This document shows positions 6,690 through 14,996 of a stretch of DNA of 64,000 bases, in pieces. A program made the translations under genes and the position numbers. Below the pieces are notes generated by a model. That model saw nothing but the letters and a program-made list of their open reading frames with translations. It did not search any database and was not told where the DNA came from. Source of the stretch: Kaistia adipata DSM 17808 (lineage in GTDB: Bacteria > Pseudomonadota > Alphaproteobacteria > Rhizobiales > Kaistiaceae); the NCBI RefSeq assembly GCF_000423225.1, contig NZ_KE383992.1:312971-376970 (forward strand). Reading direction: 5' to 3'. The first letter of the stretch is position 1. Every line of letters begins with the position of its first letter.

Positions 6690-9155
6690 TCACCTGCCGC
6701 GCGGCTTGGCCCGCGCCGTCGCCTGGGCGACGAGCGGATCGTCCGGCCAGACATGCTTCGGATAGCGACCGCGCATGTCGGAGCGGACGTCCCGCCACGA
6801 GCCGCGCCAGAAGCCGGGCAAGTCCTTGGTGATCTGGATCGGCCGGTGCGCCGGCGACAGCAGCGTCACCGTCAGCGGCACGCCGCCGTCGCCGACCGAG
6901 GGGTGGCGGTCGAGCCCGAACAGCTCCTGCACCCGGATCTCCAGCACGGGCCCGTTCGGATCCGAATAATCGATCGGCACGCGCGAACCGGACGGCGCAT
7001 CAAAGTGGGTCGGCGCGAGGCGATCCATCGTCGCCCGCTTATCCCACGGCACCAGGCTCGCCAGCCCCTCGTGCAGCACGCCCGGCGTGACCGCATCGAG
7101 CCGGCGTTTTCCGGTGAGATACGGCCCGAGCCAGTCGTCGAGGCTTTCGGCCAGCGCCGCGTCGGAAACATCCGGCCAGTCGCCGCCCAAACGAGCATGC
7201 AGGAAGGCGACGCGGGCGCGGAACTGCTCCGCCGATTTTTCCCACGGCAGTTCGGCCACGCCGCGCCGGCGGATCTCCGAGAGCAGCGCCGCCTGCACCG
7301 CCGCGTCCGAGACCTTGCTGCTGGCGCGATCCGCCAAGACCAGCCGGCCGAGGCGACGCACGATGCGGCCACGGACAGAACCGGTCTGCGGATCGAAGGC
7401 GACGCCCTCCTCCTCGACGATCTGCTCGCCGAAATGCGCCTCGATCTCGTCGCGCGAGATCGGCGCGGCGGCGAGGATGCGGGCATTCTCGGCCGCGCCC
7501 TGCAGGCTCGCCACCGCGAGGAACGGTTCGCGCGCCAGCGCATCGGCCGGATCGAGCACGCCGCCACGTCCGTTCGCCATGACGAAGGCGCCGGGCGCAC
7601 CGCGCGCCATGGCGATGCGATCCGGGAAGGCGAAGGCGGTCAGGAGACCCGCCTCCTCGATCTCGGCGCGACCATCCTCGCCCCTCGCCCCGGCCTCGCG
7701 GGCCCAGCGCATGGCGAGCGCGAGCGAATCCCGGCTCCGCGGATCGCGGGCGGAAAACAGCCGGCGCAGCCGCTCGCGTAGATCCGCGTCGTTGCCGCCG
7801 AGCCCGGTCTCGGAGAGGAGCGCCGCGATGGCGCCGGCGAGGCGGCCATGGCCGAGGCCAGCGCCCTTGCGCAGCATATGGCCGAGGCGCGGGCTGACGG
7901 CGAGACGGGCCAGCCCCTCGCCCTCCTTCGTCAGCCGGCGATCGGCATCGAGCGCATCGAGCCGGGTGAGCAGCGCGACGGCCTCTTCCCAGGCGGGCTT
8001 CGGCGGCGGATCGAGGAAGGCGAGTTGCGCGGGATCGGCGACGCCCCAGCTGGCGAGATCGAGGACGAGCGGCGCGAGGTCGGCCTCCAGCATCTCCGGC
8101 CGGTCGAACGGGGCGAGCGCCGCCGTCTGGCCCTCCTCCCAGAGCCGGTAGCAGACGCCGGGCTCGGTGCGGCCGGCGCGGCCGCGCCGCTGGTCGGCCG
8201 AGGCACGCGACACACGGCGCGTCTCCAGCCGTGTCAGCCCGGTCGCCGGCTCGTAGACCGGCGCGCGGGCGAGGCCGGAATCGATGACGACGCGCACGCC
8301 CTCGATGGTCAGCGAGGTCTCGGCGATCGACGTCGCGAGCACCACCTTGCGCTTGCCCGGCAAGGCCGGGCGGATCGCGCGATCCTGCGCGGAAAAATCG
8401 AGCGCGCCATAGAGCGGCGCGATCTCGACGCCGTCGCCGACCCGCCCCTCCAGCCGCTCGGCGACGCGGCGGATCTCCGCCTGCCCCGGCAGGAAGACGA
8501 GCAGGCTGCCGGTATCCGCCGCGAGCGCGCGGCGGACCGCGTCGGCGACGTCGTCCTCGATACGGCGGGCGGGGTCGCGGCCGCCATGCCGGGTCTCGAC
8601 CGGGAACATGCGCCCGAGGCTCTCGACCACCGGCGCATCGCCCAGCAGCCTAGCGACGCGCGCGCCGTCGATCGTCGCCGACATGACGAGGATGCGCAGA
8701 TCCTCGCGCAGTCCGGCTTGCGCATCGAGGGCGAGCGCGAGGCCGAGGTCGCCGTCGAGGCTGCGCTCGTGGAACTCGTCGAAGATCACCGCCGCGACAC
8801 CGTCGAGCAAGGGATCGTCGAGGATCATGCGGGTGAAGACGCCCTCGGTGACGATCTCGATCCGCGTTCTCGCCGAAACCTTCTTCTCCAGGCGGACGCG
8901 ATAGCCGACGGTCTGGCCGACCTCCTCGCCGAGCGTCTCGGCCATGCGGCGGGCGGCGGCACGGGCGGCGAGCCGGCGCGGCTCCAGCATCAGGATGCGT
9001 TGATCGCCCCGCCACGGCGCGTCGAGCAGCGCGAGCGGCACACGCGTCGTCTTGCCGGCGCCGGGCGGCGCCACCAGCACGGCGCTGGTCCGGCCTTCGA
9101 GCACGGATCGGAGTTCGGGGAGGACGTCGTCGACGGGCAGCATGGCCGACGTCAT
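6690..9155 (-). CDS. hrpB: ATP-dependent RNA helicase HrpB
   Basis: DEAH-type helicase of 821 residues, full length for HrpB. Motifs in order: Walker A APPGAGKTT (residues 29-37), MLEPRRLAARAAA (Ia), TEGVFTRM (Ib), DEFHERS (126-132; HrpB has H rather than AH at this site), MSATID (158-163), LVFLPGQAEIRR (IV), ATSIAETSLTIEGV (V) and QRRGRAGR (VI). The C-terminal part has the HrpB-specific domain with LDDWLGPYLTG and the closing WRGSWRDVRSDMRGRYPKHVWPDDP in overlapping pieces. Start is given at the first ATG (9155); ATG 5 codons in (MLPVDDVLPELR) is equally possible. The physiological substrate in alphaproteobacteria is not known. Confidence 0.94.
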   Translation of the reverse strand: MTSAMLPVDDVLPELRSVLEGRTSAVLVAPPGAGKTTRVPLALLDAPWRGDQRILMLEPRRLAARAAARRMAETLGEEVGQTVGYRVRLEKKVSARTRIEIVTEGVFTRMILDDPLLDGVAAVIFDEFHERSLDGDLGLALALDAQAGLREDLRILVMSATIDGARVARLLGDAPVVESLGRMFPVETRHGGRDPARRIEDDVADAVRRALAADTGSLLVFLPGQAEIRRVAERLEGRVGDGVEIAPLYGALDFSAQDRAIRPALPGKRKVVLATSIAETSLTIEGVRVVIDSGLARAPVYEPATGLTRLETRRVSRASADQRRGRAGRTEPGVCYRLWEEGQTAALAPFDRPEMLEADLAPLVLDLASWGVADPAQLAFLDPPPKPAWEEAVALLTRLDALDADRRLTKEGEGLARLAVSPRLGHMLRKGAGLGHGRLAGAIAALLSETGLGGNDADLRERLRRLFSARDPRSRDSLALAMRWAREAGARGEDGRAEIEEAGLLTAFAFPDRIAMARGAPGAFVMANGRGGVLDPADALAREPFLAVASLQGAAENARILAAAPISRDEIEAHFGEQIVEEEGVAFDPQTGSVRGRIVRRLGRLVLADRASSKVSDAAVQAALLSEIRRRGVAELPWEKSAEQFRARVAFLHARLGGDWPDVSDAALAESLDDWLGPYLTGKRRLDAVTPGVLHEGLASLVPWDKRATMDRLAPTHFDAPSGSRVPIDYSDPNGPVLEIRVQELFGLDRHPSVGDGGVPLTVTLLSPAHRPIQITKDLPGFWRGSWRDVRSDMRGRYPKHVWPDDPLVAQATARAKPRGR

Positions 9156-9222
9156 AGAGGCCGGCGGGGCTTCGTGCCAGTGGGGGCGTCGGGTTCATCG
9201 GAACGGCTGAGCGCGCGACCGA

Positions 9223-9258
9223 CATGGATCCCTGCTTTCGCAGGGATGACGGCGAGGG
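9223..9258 (+). repeat. family A repeat, left arm around GIY-YIG gene
   Basis: A 36-bp sequence that recurs as an exact reverse complement at 9575-9610. Inside each arm ATCCCTGC and GCAGGGAT form an 8-bp stem with loop TTTC. It starts 67 bp after the hrpB start codon and ends 22 bp before the GIY-YIG ATG. A near-identical copy (one mismatch in 34) lies at 35230-35263. Confidence 0.9.
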
Positions 9259-9280
9259 TCGGGCATGCAACGCTAGATAC

Positions 9281-9568
9281 ATGCAACCGTGTGTTTACAT
9301 CATGGCCAGCGCCCGCAATGGCACGCTCTATATCGGCGTGACCAGCAATCTTCCGCAGCGGGTATGGCAGCACCGGGAAGGCTTCCTTGGCGGCTTCACG
9401 AGCCGCTACCGGATCAGAACCTTGGTCTACTACGAGGGCCACGACACGATGGAATCAGCCATCCGCCGTGAGAAGCAGATGAAGCTCTGGAAACGGAGCT
9501 GGAAGATCGAGCTGGTCGAACGTTCGAACCCCAACTGGCTCGATCTCTACGGAGAAATCGCGTCGTAA
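9281..9568 (+). CDS. small GIY-YIG nuclease family protein
   Basis: Stand-alone GIY-YIG domain of 95 residues, UvrC-N/YhbQ-like. The hallmark reads VYIMAS...GTLYIGVTSNLPQRVWQHR (about residues 5-33), with the catalytic tyrosine pair, the conserved arginine in QRVWQHR and a later glutamate in MESAIRREKQMKLW, ending with NPNWLDLYGEI, a closing motif of this alphaproteobacterial subfamily. The ATG at 9281 is preferred because the longer reading begins inside the flanking repeat. It is a single-gene unit bracketed by an exact 36-bp inverted repeat. Endonuclease activity is expected from the family; cellular role is unknown. Confidence 0.9.
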   Translation: MQPCVYIMASARNGTLYIGVTSNLPQRVWQHREGFLGGFTSRYRIRTLVYYEGHDTMESAIRREKQMKLWKRSWKIELVERSNPNWLDLYGEIAS

Positions 9569-9574
9569 CCTCCC

Positions 9575-9610
9575 CCCTCGCCGTCATCCCTGCGAAAGCA
9601 GGGATCCATG
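9575..9610 (-). repeat. family A repeat, right arm around GIY-YIG gene
   Basis: Exact reverse complement of 9223-9258 over all 36 bases, beginning only 6 bases after the GIY-YIG stop codon. The match ends sharply at both sides (mismatches at 9222/9611 and 9259/9574). Confidence 0.9.
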
Positions 9611-9690
9611 GCCGTGTTCTTCGGCTAGCGGGAGCCAAGCTAAGAAAAGCCCCGGATGACGGCGAGCGGACAGACCACCCCCACCCCAAA

Positions 9691-9720
9691 ACGAAAAAGG
9701 GCGCCACAGCGGGCGCCCTT
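9691..9720 (-). terminator. intrinsic terminator of the fabA-fabB-fabI operon
   Basis: In the minus-strand reading AAGGGCGCC (9712-9720) pairs with GGCGCCCTT (9697-9705) around a 6-base loop, followed by TTTCGTTTT. It lies 26 bases after the fabI stop codon. Confidence 0.85.
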
Positions 9721-9746
9721 CGAATTCACGGCAGAGGCCCGAAGAC

Positions 9747-10595
9747 CTACTCGACCGCCTGCGGGTTGTTGGCCTCGGCGTTCGCCTCGTGCACCTTCAG
9801 CTCTTCCAGCCGCGGCATCGAGACGATGTTGTAGCCGGAATCGACGAAATGCACGTCGCCGGTGACGCCGGCGCCGAGGTCCGAAAGCAGATACAGCGCC
9901 GAGCCGCCGATCTCGTCGAGCGAGACGGTGCGGCGGAGCGGCGAGTTCTTCTTCTGGTAGTTGTACATGATGCGCGCATCGGCGACGCCGGAGCCGGCGA
10001 GCGTGCGGACCGGGCCGGCCGAGATCGCGTTGACGCGGATGTTGTCGCCGCCGAAATCCATGGCGAGGTAGCGCACCGAGGATTCGAGCGCCGCCTTGGC
10101 GACGCCCATGACGTTGTAGTTCGGCATGACGCGGGTCGAGCCGCCATAGGTCAGCGTCAGGATCGAGCCGCCATCCGTCATCAGCGCCGCGGCGCGCTTG
10201 GCGATCTCCGTGAAGGAGAAGCAGGAGATCACCATCGTCTTCACGAAATTGTCGCGCGTCGTGTCGGCGTAGCGGCCCTTCAGCTCGTTCTTGTCGGAGA
10301 AGCCGATGGCGTGGACGATGAAGTCGATCTTGCCCCATTCCTTCTCCAGCGCCGCGAAGACGCCGTCGACGGAGGCGACGTCCTCGACGTCGCAGGGGAG
10401 GAGCAGCTTGGCGCCGACCGAATCGGCCAGCGGCTTGACCCGCCGGCCGAACGCCTCGCCCTGATAGGTGAAGGCGAGCTCGGCGCCATGCGCGGCCAGC
10501 GTCCGCGCAATGCCCCAGGCGATCGAATGATCGTTGGCGACACCCATGATGAGGCCGCGCTTGCCGCTCATCAGGTTGCTGATCGGTGTCGTCAT
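9747..10595 (-). CDS. fabI: enoyl-ACP reductase (NADH) FabI
   Basis: Cytosolic enzyme of type II fatty acid synthesis that reduces trans-2-enoyl-ACP with NADH; the target of triclosan. The product is 282 residues with the short-chain dehydrogenase fold: cofactor motif GVANDHSIAWGIA (residues 18-30), CDVEDVASV, and the FabI catalytic pair Y160-x6-K167 in PNYNVMGVAKAALE, with Y150 upstream. The start ATG at 10595 gives MTTPISNLMSG; an internal ATG 8 codons in is the alternative. Last gene of fabA-fabB-fabI, 26 bp after fabB, followed by a terminator. Confidence 0.96.
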   Translation of the reverse strand: MTTPISNLMSGKRGLIMGVANDHSIAWGIARTLAAHGAELAFTYQGEAFGRRVKPLADSVGAKLLLPCDVEDVASVDGVFAALEKEWGKIDFIVHAIGFSDKNELKGRYADTTRDNFVKTMVISCFSFTEIAKRAAALMTDGGSILTLTYGGSTRVMPNYNVMGVAKAALESSVRYLAMDFGGDNIRVNAISAGPVRTLAGSGVADARIMYNYQKKNSPLRRTVSLDEIGGSALYLLSDLGAGVTGDVHFVDSGYNIVSMPRLEELKVHEANAEANNPQAVE

Positions 10596-10621
10596 ACGGA
10601 AGTCCTTGTTGGAGTTGGGTC

Positions 10622-11845
10622 TCAGGCGACGTAGCGCTGGAGGACCAGCGAGGCGTTGGTGCCGCCGAAACCGAAGGAGTTGGAAAGAACGGTGTCGATC
10701 TTCGCGTCGTCGATGCGCTTGCGCACGATCGGCATGTCGGCGAAGGCCGGATCCAGCTCTTCGATATTGGCCGATTCGGCGATGAAGCGGTTGTTCATCA
10801 TCAGCAGGCTGTAGATCGCTTCCTGCACGCCGGTCGCGCCCAGCGAATGGCCGGTCAGCGCCTTGGTGGCGGAGATCGGCGGGCACTTGTCGCCCGAACC
10901 GAACACGGTGCGGATCGCCTCGATCTCCGGGGCGTCGCCGGCCGGCGTCGAGGTGGCGTGCGGGTTGATGTAGTCGATCGGGCCCTTCACGGTCGAGATC
11001 GCCTGGCGCATGCAGCGGATGGCGCCCTCGCCCGACGGCGCGACCATGTCGTAGCCGTCCGAGGTGGCGCCGTAGCCGACGACCTCGCCATAGATGCGGG
11101 CGCCGCGCGCCTTGGCATGCTCGAGCTCTTCCAGCACCAGCACGCCGGCGCCGCCGGCGATGACGAAGCCGTCGCGGTTCTTGTCATAGGGACGCGAGGC
11201 GACGGCCGGGCGGTCGTTGTACTTGGACGACATCGCGCCCATGGCGTCGAACAGCACGGAGAGCGTCCAGTCGAGCTCCTCGCAGCCGCCGGCGAACATC
11301 ACGTCCTGCTTGCCGTACTGGATCATCTCATAGGCGTTGCCGATGCAATGATTGGACGTCGCGCAGGCGGACGAGATCGAATAGTTGACGCCCTTGATCT
11401 TGAACCAGGTGGCGAGCGTGGCCGACGCGGTCGAGGACATCGCCTTCGGCACGGCGAACGGGCCGACGCGCTTCGGGCCCTTCTCGCGGGTGATGTCGGC
11501 CGCCTCGACGATGGCGCGGGTCGACGGGCCGCCCGAGCCCATGATGATGCCGGTGCGCTCGTTCGAGACCTCGTTTTCCTCGAGGCCGGAATCGCGGATC
11601 GCCTGCTCCATGGCGACATGGTTCCAGGCGGTGCCGCCGCCGTGGAAGCGCATGGCGCGGCGGTCGACGACCTCGGCCGGATCGAGCGTCGGCCGACCCT
11701 GGACCTGGCAGCGGAAGCCGAGCTCGGCGAAGTCCTTGGCGGCGGTGATGCCGCTCCTGGCTTCGTGCAGGCTCGCCAGCACTTCCTGGGTGTTGTTGCC
11801 GATGGAGGAGACGATACCCGTCCCGGTCACTACGACCCGCTTCAT
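10622..11845 (-). CDS. fabB: 3-oxoacyl-ACP synthase I FabB
   Basis: Condensing enzyme needed for elongating unsaturated acyl-ACP after FabA isomerisation. The 407-residue product carries the complete C-H-H active site: C161 in [12 protein letters not shown]296 in [11 protein letters not shown] and H333 with K328 in [14 protein letters not shown], at spacing equal to the E. coli enzyme. The C-terminal [13 protein letters not shown] is intact. It lies between fabA (69-bp gap) and fabI on the same strand; the trio is the standard anaerobic-type unsaturated fatty acid module of alphaproteobacteria. Confidence 0.97.
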   Translation of the reverse strand: MKRVVVTGTGIVSSIGNNTQEVLASLHEARSGITAAKDFAELGFRCQVQGRPTLDPAEVVDRRAMRFHGGGTAWNHVAMEQAIRDSGLEENEVSNERTGIIMGSGGPSTRAIVEAADITREKGPKRVGPFAVPKAMSSTASATLATWFKIKGVNYSISSACATSNHCIGNAYEMIQYGKQDVMFAGGCEELDWTLSVLFDAMGAMSSKYNDRPAVASRPYDKNRDGFVIAGGAGVLVLEELEHAKARGARIYGEVVGYGATSDGYDMVAPSGEGAIRCMRQAISTVKGPIDYINPHATSTPAGDAPEIEAIRTVFGSGDKCPPISATKALTGHSLGATGVQEAIYSLLMMNNRFIAESANIEELDPAFADMPIVRKRIDDAKIDTVLSNSFGFGGTNASLVLQRYVA

Positions 11846-11914
11846 CGCTCGGTGTCCTTCCTGAATTCTATCGTTCGGCCATGACCGGCCGGCCCGCGAG
11901 GGCCGGCCCCGCCA

Positions 11915-12442
11915 TCAACCGACGGCAGGTGTCGCGTCGCCCTGGAACAGGCCGACACGGAGGTCCTTGGCGCGGTAGATGGTGACGCCATCCGCCTTCA
12001 ACCAGCCGTCACCGATGCCGAGCACCAGCTTCGAGCGCAGGACGCGCTTCAGATCGACGCCGTATTCGACCTTCTTGACGCTCGGGACGACCATGCCGGA
12101 GAACTTGATCTCGCCGGTCGAGAGCGCGCGGCCGCGGCCGGGCGAACCGCTCCAGCCGAGGAAGAAGCCCAGCATCTGCCACATCGCGTCGAGGCCGAGG
12201 CAGCCCGGCATCACCGGATCGCCCTTGAAGTGGCACTGGAAGAACCAGAGGTCGGGATTGACGTCGAGCTCGGCGCGGATATGGCCCTTGCCATACTCGC
12301 CGCCTTCCTCGCTGATCGACGTGATGCGGTCGAACATCAACATGGGCGGCAGCGGCAATTGCGCATTGCCCTCGCCGAACAATTCTCCCCGCCCGCAGGC
12401 GAGCAGAGCCTCATAGTCGAAGCTCGACGGGCGGTCTGCCAT
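11915..12442 (-). CDS. fabA: 3-hydroxydecanoyl-ACP dehydratase/isomerase FabA
   Basis: Bifunctional hot-dog fold enzyme that dehydrates 3-hydroxydecanoyl-ACP and isomerises the product to cis-3-decenoyl-ACP, committing carbon to unsaturated fatty acids. It is 175 residues. Active-site H71 lies in [23 protein letters not shown] and D85 in the same segment (E. coli H70, D84). The N-terminal [17 protein letters not shown] and [12 protein letters not shown] are diagnostic. First gene of the operon. In many rhizobia irr precedes fabA; here no regulator gene is found directly upstream. Confidence 0.96.
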   Translation of the reverse strand: MADRPSSFDYEALLACGRGELFGEGNAQLPLPPMLMFDRITSISEEGGEYGKGHIRAELDVNPDLWFFQCHFKGDPVMPGCLGLDAMWQMLGFFLGWSGSPGRGRALSTGEIKFSGMVVPSVKKVEYGVDLKRVLRSKLVLGIGDGWLKADGVTIYRAKDLRVGLFQGDATPAVG

Positions 12443-12759
12443 GCCGTCACTCTACCTCTGTTTGGCGCGCCCTCTCACAAATCGGGCACGCACACGATCC
12501 TCTCAGCGTTGGCGGCATTCGGCCTCCAGCGCTGTTCGTGGCCTTCCTAACATAGCCGCCCCGCCACCGGAAGCCCGCTGGAAATCTGTGCAGCGCCGGG
12601 CCGATTGGCGCTGCCGGAGCGTCTTGCGGCGAAGTCGACGCCGGCTCGCGACAAGAAAACGCGACCGGGCCGGGGGCCGAGGCCGTTCCGCGTTTCTATC
12701 GGATGCCGATCGGTTCTAGAATGGCGGCCGGCGCACCGCGCGCCGCATGGAGAGTGAAA
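12443..12759. promoter_or_regulatory. divergent intergenic region before fabA
   Basis: A 317-bp gap between fabA (minus) and a small exported protein (plus). No conserved reading frame was recognised. It should carry the promoter for the fab operon and that for the plus-strand gene. No palindromic operator of obvious quality was seen. Confidence 0.4.
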
Positions 12760-13086
12760 ATGAACCGCTTCGCGCTCCTCGGCGCTCTGGCCGTCCTGCT
12801 CAGCCTGGCGACGATGCCGGCCGGGGCGCGCGACCTGTTCCAGCAGCCCGGCCTGTTCACCCAGCCGAAGATGTTCGACGTCCCGATCCCCAGGATCCAG
12901 ACGCCGGGCGCGCCGAAGGTGCCCGGCCCGACCGCCAACCAGTGCCGCGTCATGGCCGGCACCTGTCCGCTCGGCCGCCTCGAGCGCGTCGGCACGACCT
13001 GCTTCTGCCGCTCGGCGAAGGGCGGGCTGCGCCAGGGCACGACCGAAACCCGCCCGCAGGGGCCGATCCGCACCGGCCCGCCATAG
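12760..13086 (+). CDS. small exported cysteine-containing protein, unknown function
   Basis: Predicted periplasmic protein of 108 residues. It has a typical Sec signal peptide (MNRFALLGALAVLLSLATMPAGA, likely cleavage after AGA). The mature part is proline and glutamine rich (LFQQPGLFTQPKMFDVPIP) and contains four cysteines in NQCRVMAGTCPLGRLERVG then TTCFCRS, consistent with two disulfides. ATG at 12760 is chosen for the signal peptide and the preceding GGAGAGTG site. No known family recognised. It is monocistronic, between the fab operon and mtnA, both on the other strand. Confidence 0.7.
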   Translation: MNRFALLGALAVLLSLATMPAGARDLFQQPGLFTQPKMFDVPIPRIQTPGAPKVPGPTANQCRVMAGTCPLGRLERVGTTCFCRSAKGGLRQGTTETRPQGPIRTGPP

Positions 13087-13099
13087 CGGCCGAACCGCC

Positions 13100-14194
13100 C
13101 TATCCCCGCTCGGGATAGAGCTTGCGCAGGCCGTCGCGGCTTGCCGGCGCCACGCCGCGCTCGGTGACGAGGCCCGTCACCAGCCGCGCCGGGGTGACAT
13201 CGAAGGCCGGATTGCCGGCCCGCGTGCCCTTTGGCGTCAGCCGCACCTTGACGATCGAGCCGTCGCCGGCGATGCCGGAGATGTGCGTGACCTCGTCGCC
13301 CGCGCGCTCCTCGATCTCGATGCCAGTGACGCCGTCCTCGATGCGCCAGTCGATCGTCGAGCCGGGCAGAACGACGTAGAAGGGTACGTCATTATCCTTG
13401 GCGGCGAGCGCCTTCAGATAGGTGCCGATCTTGTTGCAGGCGTCGCCGGACGCGGTGACACGGTCGGCGCCGACGAGGCAGATGTCGACCTGGCCGTGCT
13501 GCATCAGATGACCGCCGGCATTGTCGACGACGAGCGTGTGCGGCACGCCATGCGCGCCCAACTCCCACGTCGTCAGGCTGGCGCCCTGGTTACGCGGGCG
13601 CGTCTCGTCGACCCAGACATGGACGGGGATGCCGTCGTCATGGGCGCGGTAGATCGCGCCCAGCGCCGTGCCCCAGTCGACGCAGGCGATCCAGCCGGTG
13701 TTGCAATGGGTGAGCACGTTGACCGGCCGCGACCGGCCATTCGCCTCCCAGATCTCGCGGATCAGCCGGGCGCCGTTGGCGGCGATGGTGCCATTGGTCT
13801 CGATGTCCTCGGCATGCAGCCGGTCGGCGGCGGCATAGGCGGCGGCGGCGCGCCCGGCCGGCGGATGCTTGCGGACCTCGTCGCGCACGCGCTCCAGCGC
13901 CCAGCGCAGGTTGACGGCCGTCGGCCGGGCCGCATTGATGGCGTCGAAGGCGGCGTCGCAATTGGCGTCGGAGGGATCGTCGCGCATCGCCATCGCATAG
14001 CCATAGGCGCCGGTGACGCCGATCAGCGGCGCGCCGCGCACCACCATCCGCTTGATCGCGTCGATCGCATCGGCGACGTTCGAGATCGGCAGCGTCTGGA
14101 AACGATGCGGCAGCAACGTCTGATCGATGACGGTGACCGTCGTCTCGGAGGGATCGCGCCAGATCGAACGATAGGCGACGCCGTCGACTTTCAT
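13100..14194 (-). CDS. mtnA: S-methyl-5-thioribose-1-phosphate isomerase
   Basis: Methionine salvage enzyme turning methylthioribose-1-phosphate into methylthioribulose-1-phosphate. The 364-residue product, from the ATG at 14194, begins MKVDGVAYRSIWRD and has MVVRGAPLIGVTGAYGYAMA, catalytic C164 in VLTHCNTGWIACVDWGTALG and D244 in VGADRVTASGDACNKIGTY, corresponding to C160 and D240 of the B. subtilis enzyme. It is divergent from mtnC with 82 bp between start codons, so the two salvage genes probably share a control region. No SAM-riboswitch-like structure was identified there. Confidence 0.95.
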   Translation of the reverse strand: MKVDGVAYRSIWRDPSETTVTVIDQTLLPHRFQTLPISNVADAIDAIKRMVVRGAPLIGVTGAYGYAMAMRDDPSDANCDAAFDAINAARPTAVNLRWALERVRDEVRKHPPAGRAAAAYAAADRLHAEDIETNGTIAANGARLIREIWEANGRSRPVNVLTHCNTGWIACVDWGTALGAIYRAHDDGIPVHVWVDETRPRNQGASLTTWELGAHGVPHTLVVDNAGGHLMQHGQVDICLVGADRVTASGDACNKIGTYLKALAAKDNDVPFYVVLPGSTIDWRIEDGVTGIEIEERAGDEVTHISGIAGDGSIVKVRLTPKGTRAGNPAFDVTPARLVTGLVTERGVAPASRDGLRKLYPERG

Positions 14195-14276
14195 GAGAGG
14201 CTCCACGCCAAAGGAGATGACCGCCTTCACGTAATCGAGTAGAGCCGGAAGTGCCACAACCAACAGGGCCTTATCG

Positions 14277-14996
14277 ATGCCGACCCCGTCCATTCGCGCC
14301 GTGCTGACCGATATCGAGGGGACCACCTCCTCGATCTCCTTCGTCAAGGACGTGCTGTTCCCCTATGCGAAGAGCCGGCTCGGCAGCTTCATCACCGAGC
14401 ACGCCGCCGATCCCGCCGTCGCCGAGGCGCTTGCCGAGGCGCGCGAGCTGGCGGCCCGGCCCGACCTCGACCAGGCCGGCACGATCGCCCTGCTGCAGGG
14501 CTGGATCGACGAGGACCGCAAGGCCAAGCCGCTGAAGACGCTGCAGGGCATGATCTGGGAGGACGGCTATCGCTCCGGCCTGCTCAAGGGCGACATCTAT
14601 CCCGACGCCGTCGCCGCGCTGACCGCCTGGAAGGCGTCCGGCCTCGCCCTCTACGTCTATTCCTCCGGCTCGGTGCTGGCGCAGAAGCTGATCTTCGGCT
14701 TCACCCATTCCGGCGACCTGACGCCGCTCTTCTCCGGCTATTTCGACACAGCCATCGGCTCGAAGCTGGAAGCGTCGTCCTATACGGCGATCGCCAAGGA
14801 GATCGGCCTCGCGCCGGAAGAAATCCTGTTCCTCTCCGACAACACGCGCGAGCTCGACGCGGCGCGCGAGGCCGGGATGAGGACGATCGGGCTCGACCGC
14901 GGCGAGGTCGTGATCCCGCCCGACACGACGCACCCGATCGTCAAGACTTTCGACGCCATCGACGCCGCCACCGGCACCGTGCGGTCCGCCAATTGA
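14277..14996 (+). CDS. mtnC: acireductone synthase (enolase-phosphatase E1)
   Basis: HAD-superfamily enzyme of methionine salvage that enolises and dephosphorylates 2,3-diketo-5-methylthiopentyl-1-phosphate to the acireductone. The 239-residue product has the signature LTDIEGTTSSISFVKDVLFP with D12 and E14 at the metal site, the cap-domain segment LQGMIWEDGYRSGLLKG, motif II VYSSGS and motif III-IV FLSDNTRELDAA. The next salvage steps (mtnB, mtnD) are not in the window. The gene overlaps the TTG start of the downstream EamA transporter. Confidence 0.96.
   Translation: MPTPSIRAVLTDIEGTTSSISFVKDVLFPYAKSRLGSFITEHAADPAVAEALAEARELAARPDLDQAGTIALLQGWIDEDRKAKPLKTLQGMIWEDGYRSGLLKGDIYPDAVAALTAWKASGLALYVYSSGSVLAQKLIFGFTHSGDLTPLFSGYFDTAIGSKLEASSYTAIAKEIGLAPEEILFLSDNTRELDAAREAGMRTIGLDRGEVVIPPDTTHPIVKTFDAIDAATGTVRSAN

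Noticed and set aside
9223-9610. Insertion sequence
   Set aside because: No transposase with DDE, HUH or serine/tyrosine recombinase motifs and no target duplication visible; kept only as a possible nuclease-linked unit.
14195-14276. SAM riboswitch in the mtnA/mtnC divergent gap
   Set aside because: Only 82 bp are available and no SAM-I or SAM-II-like conserved core was found.
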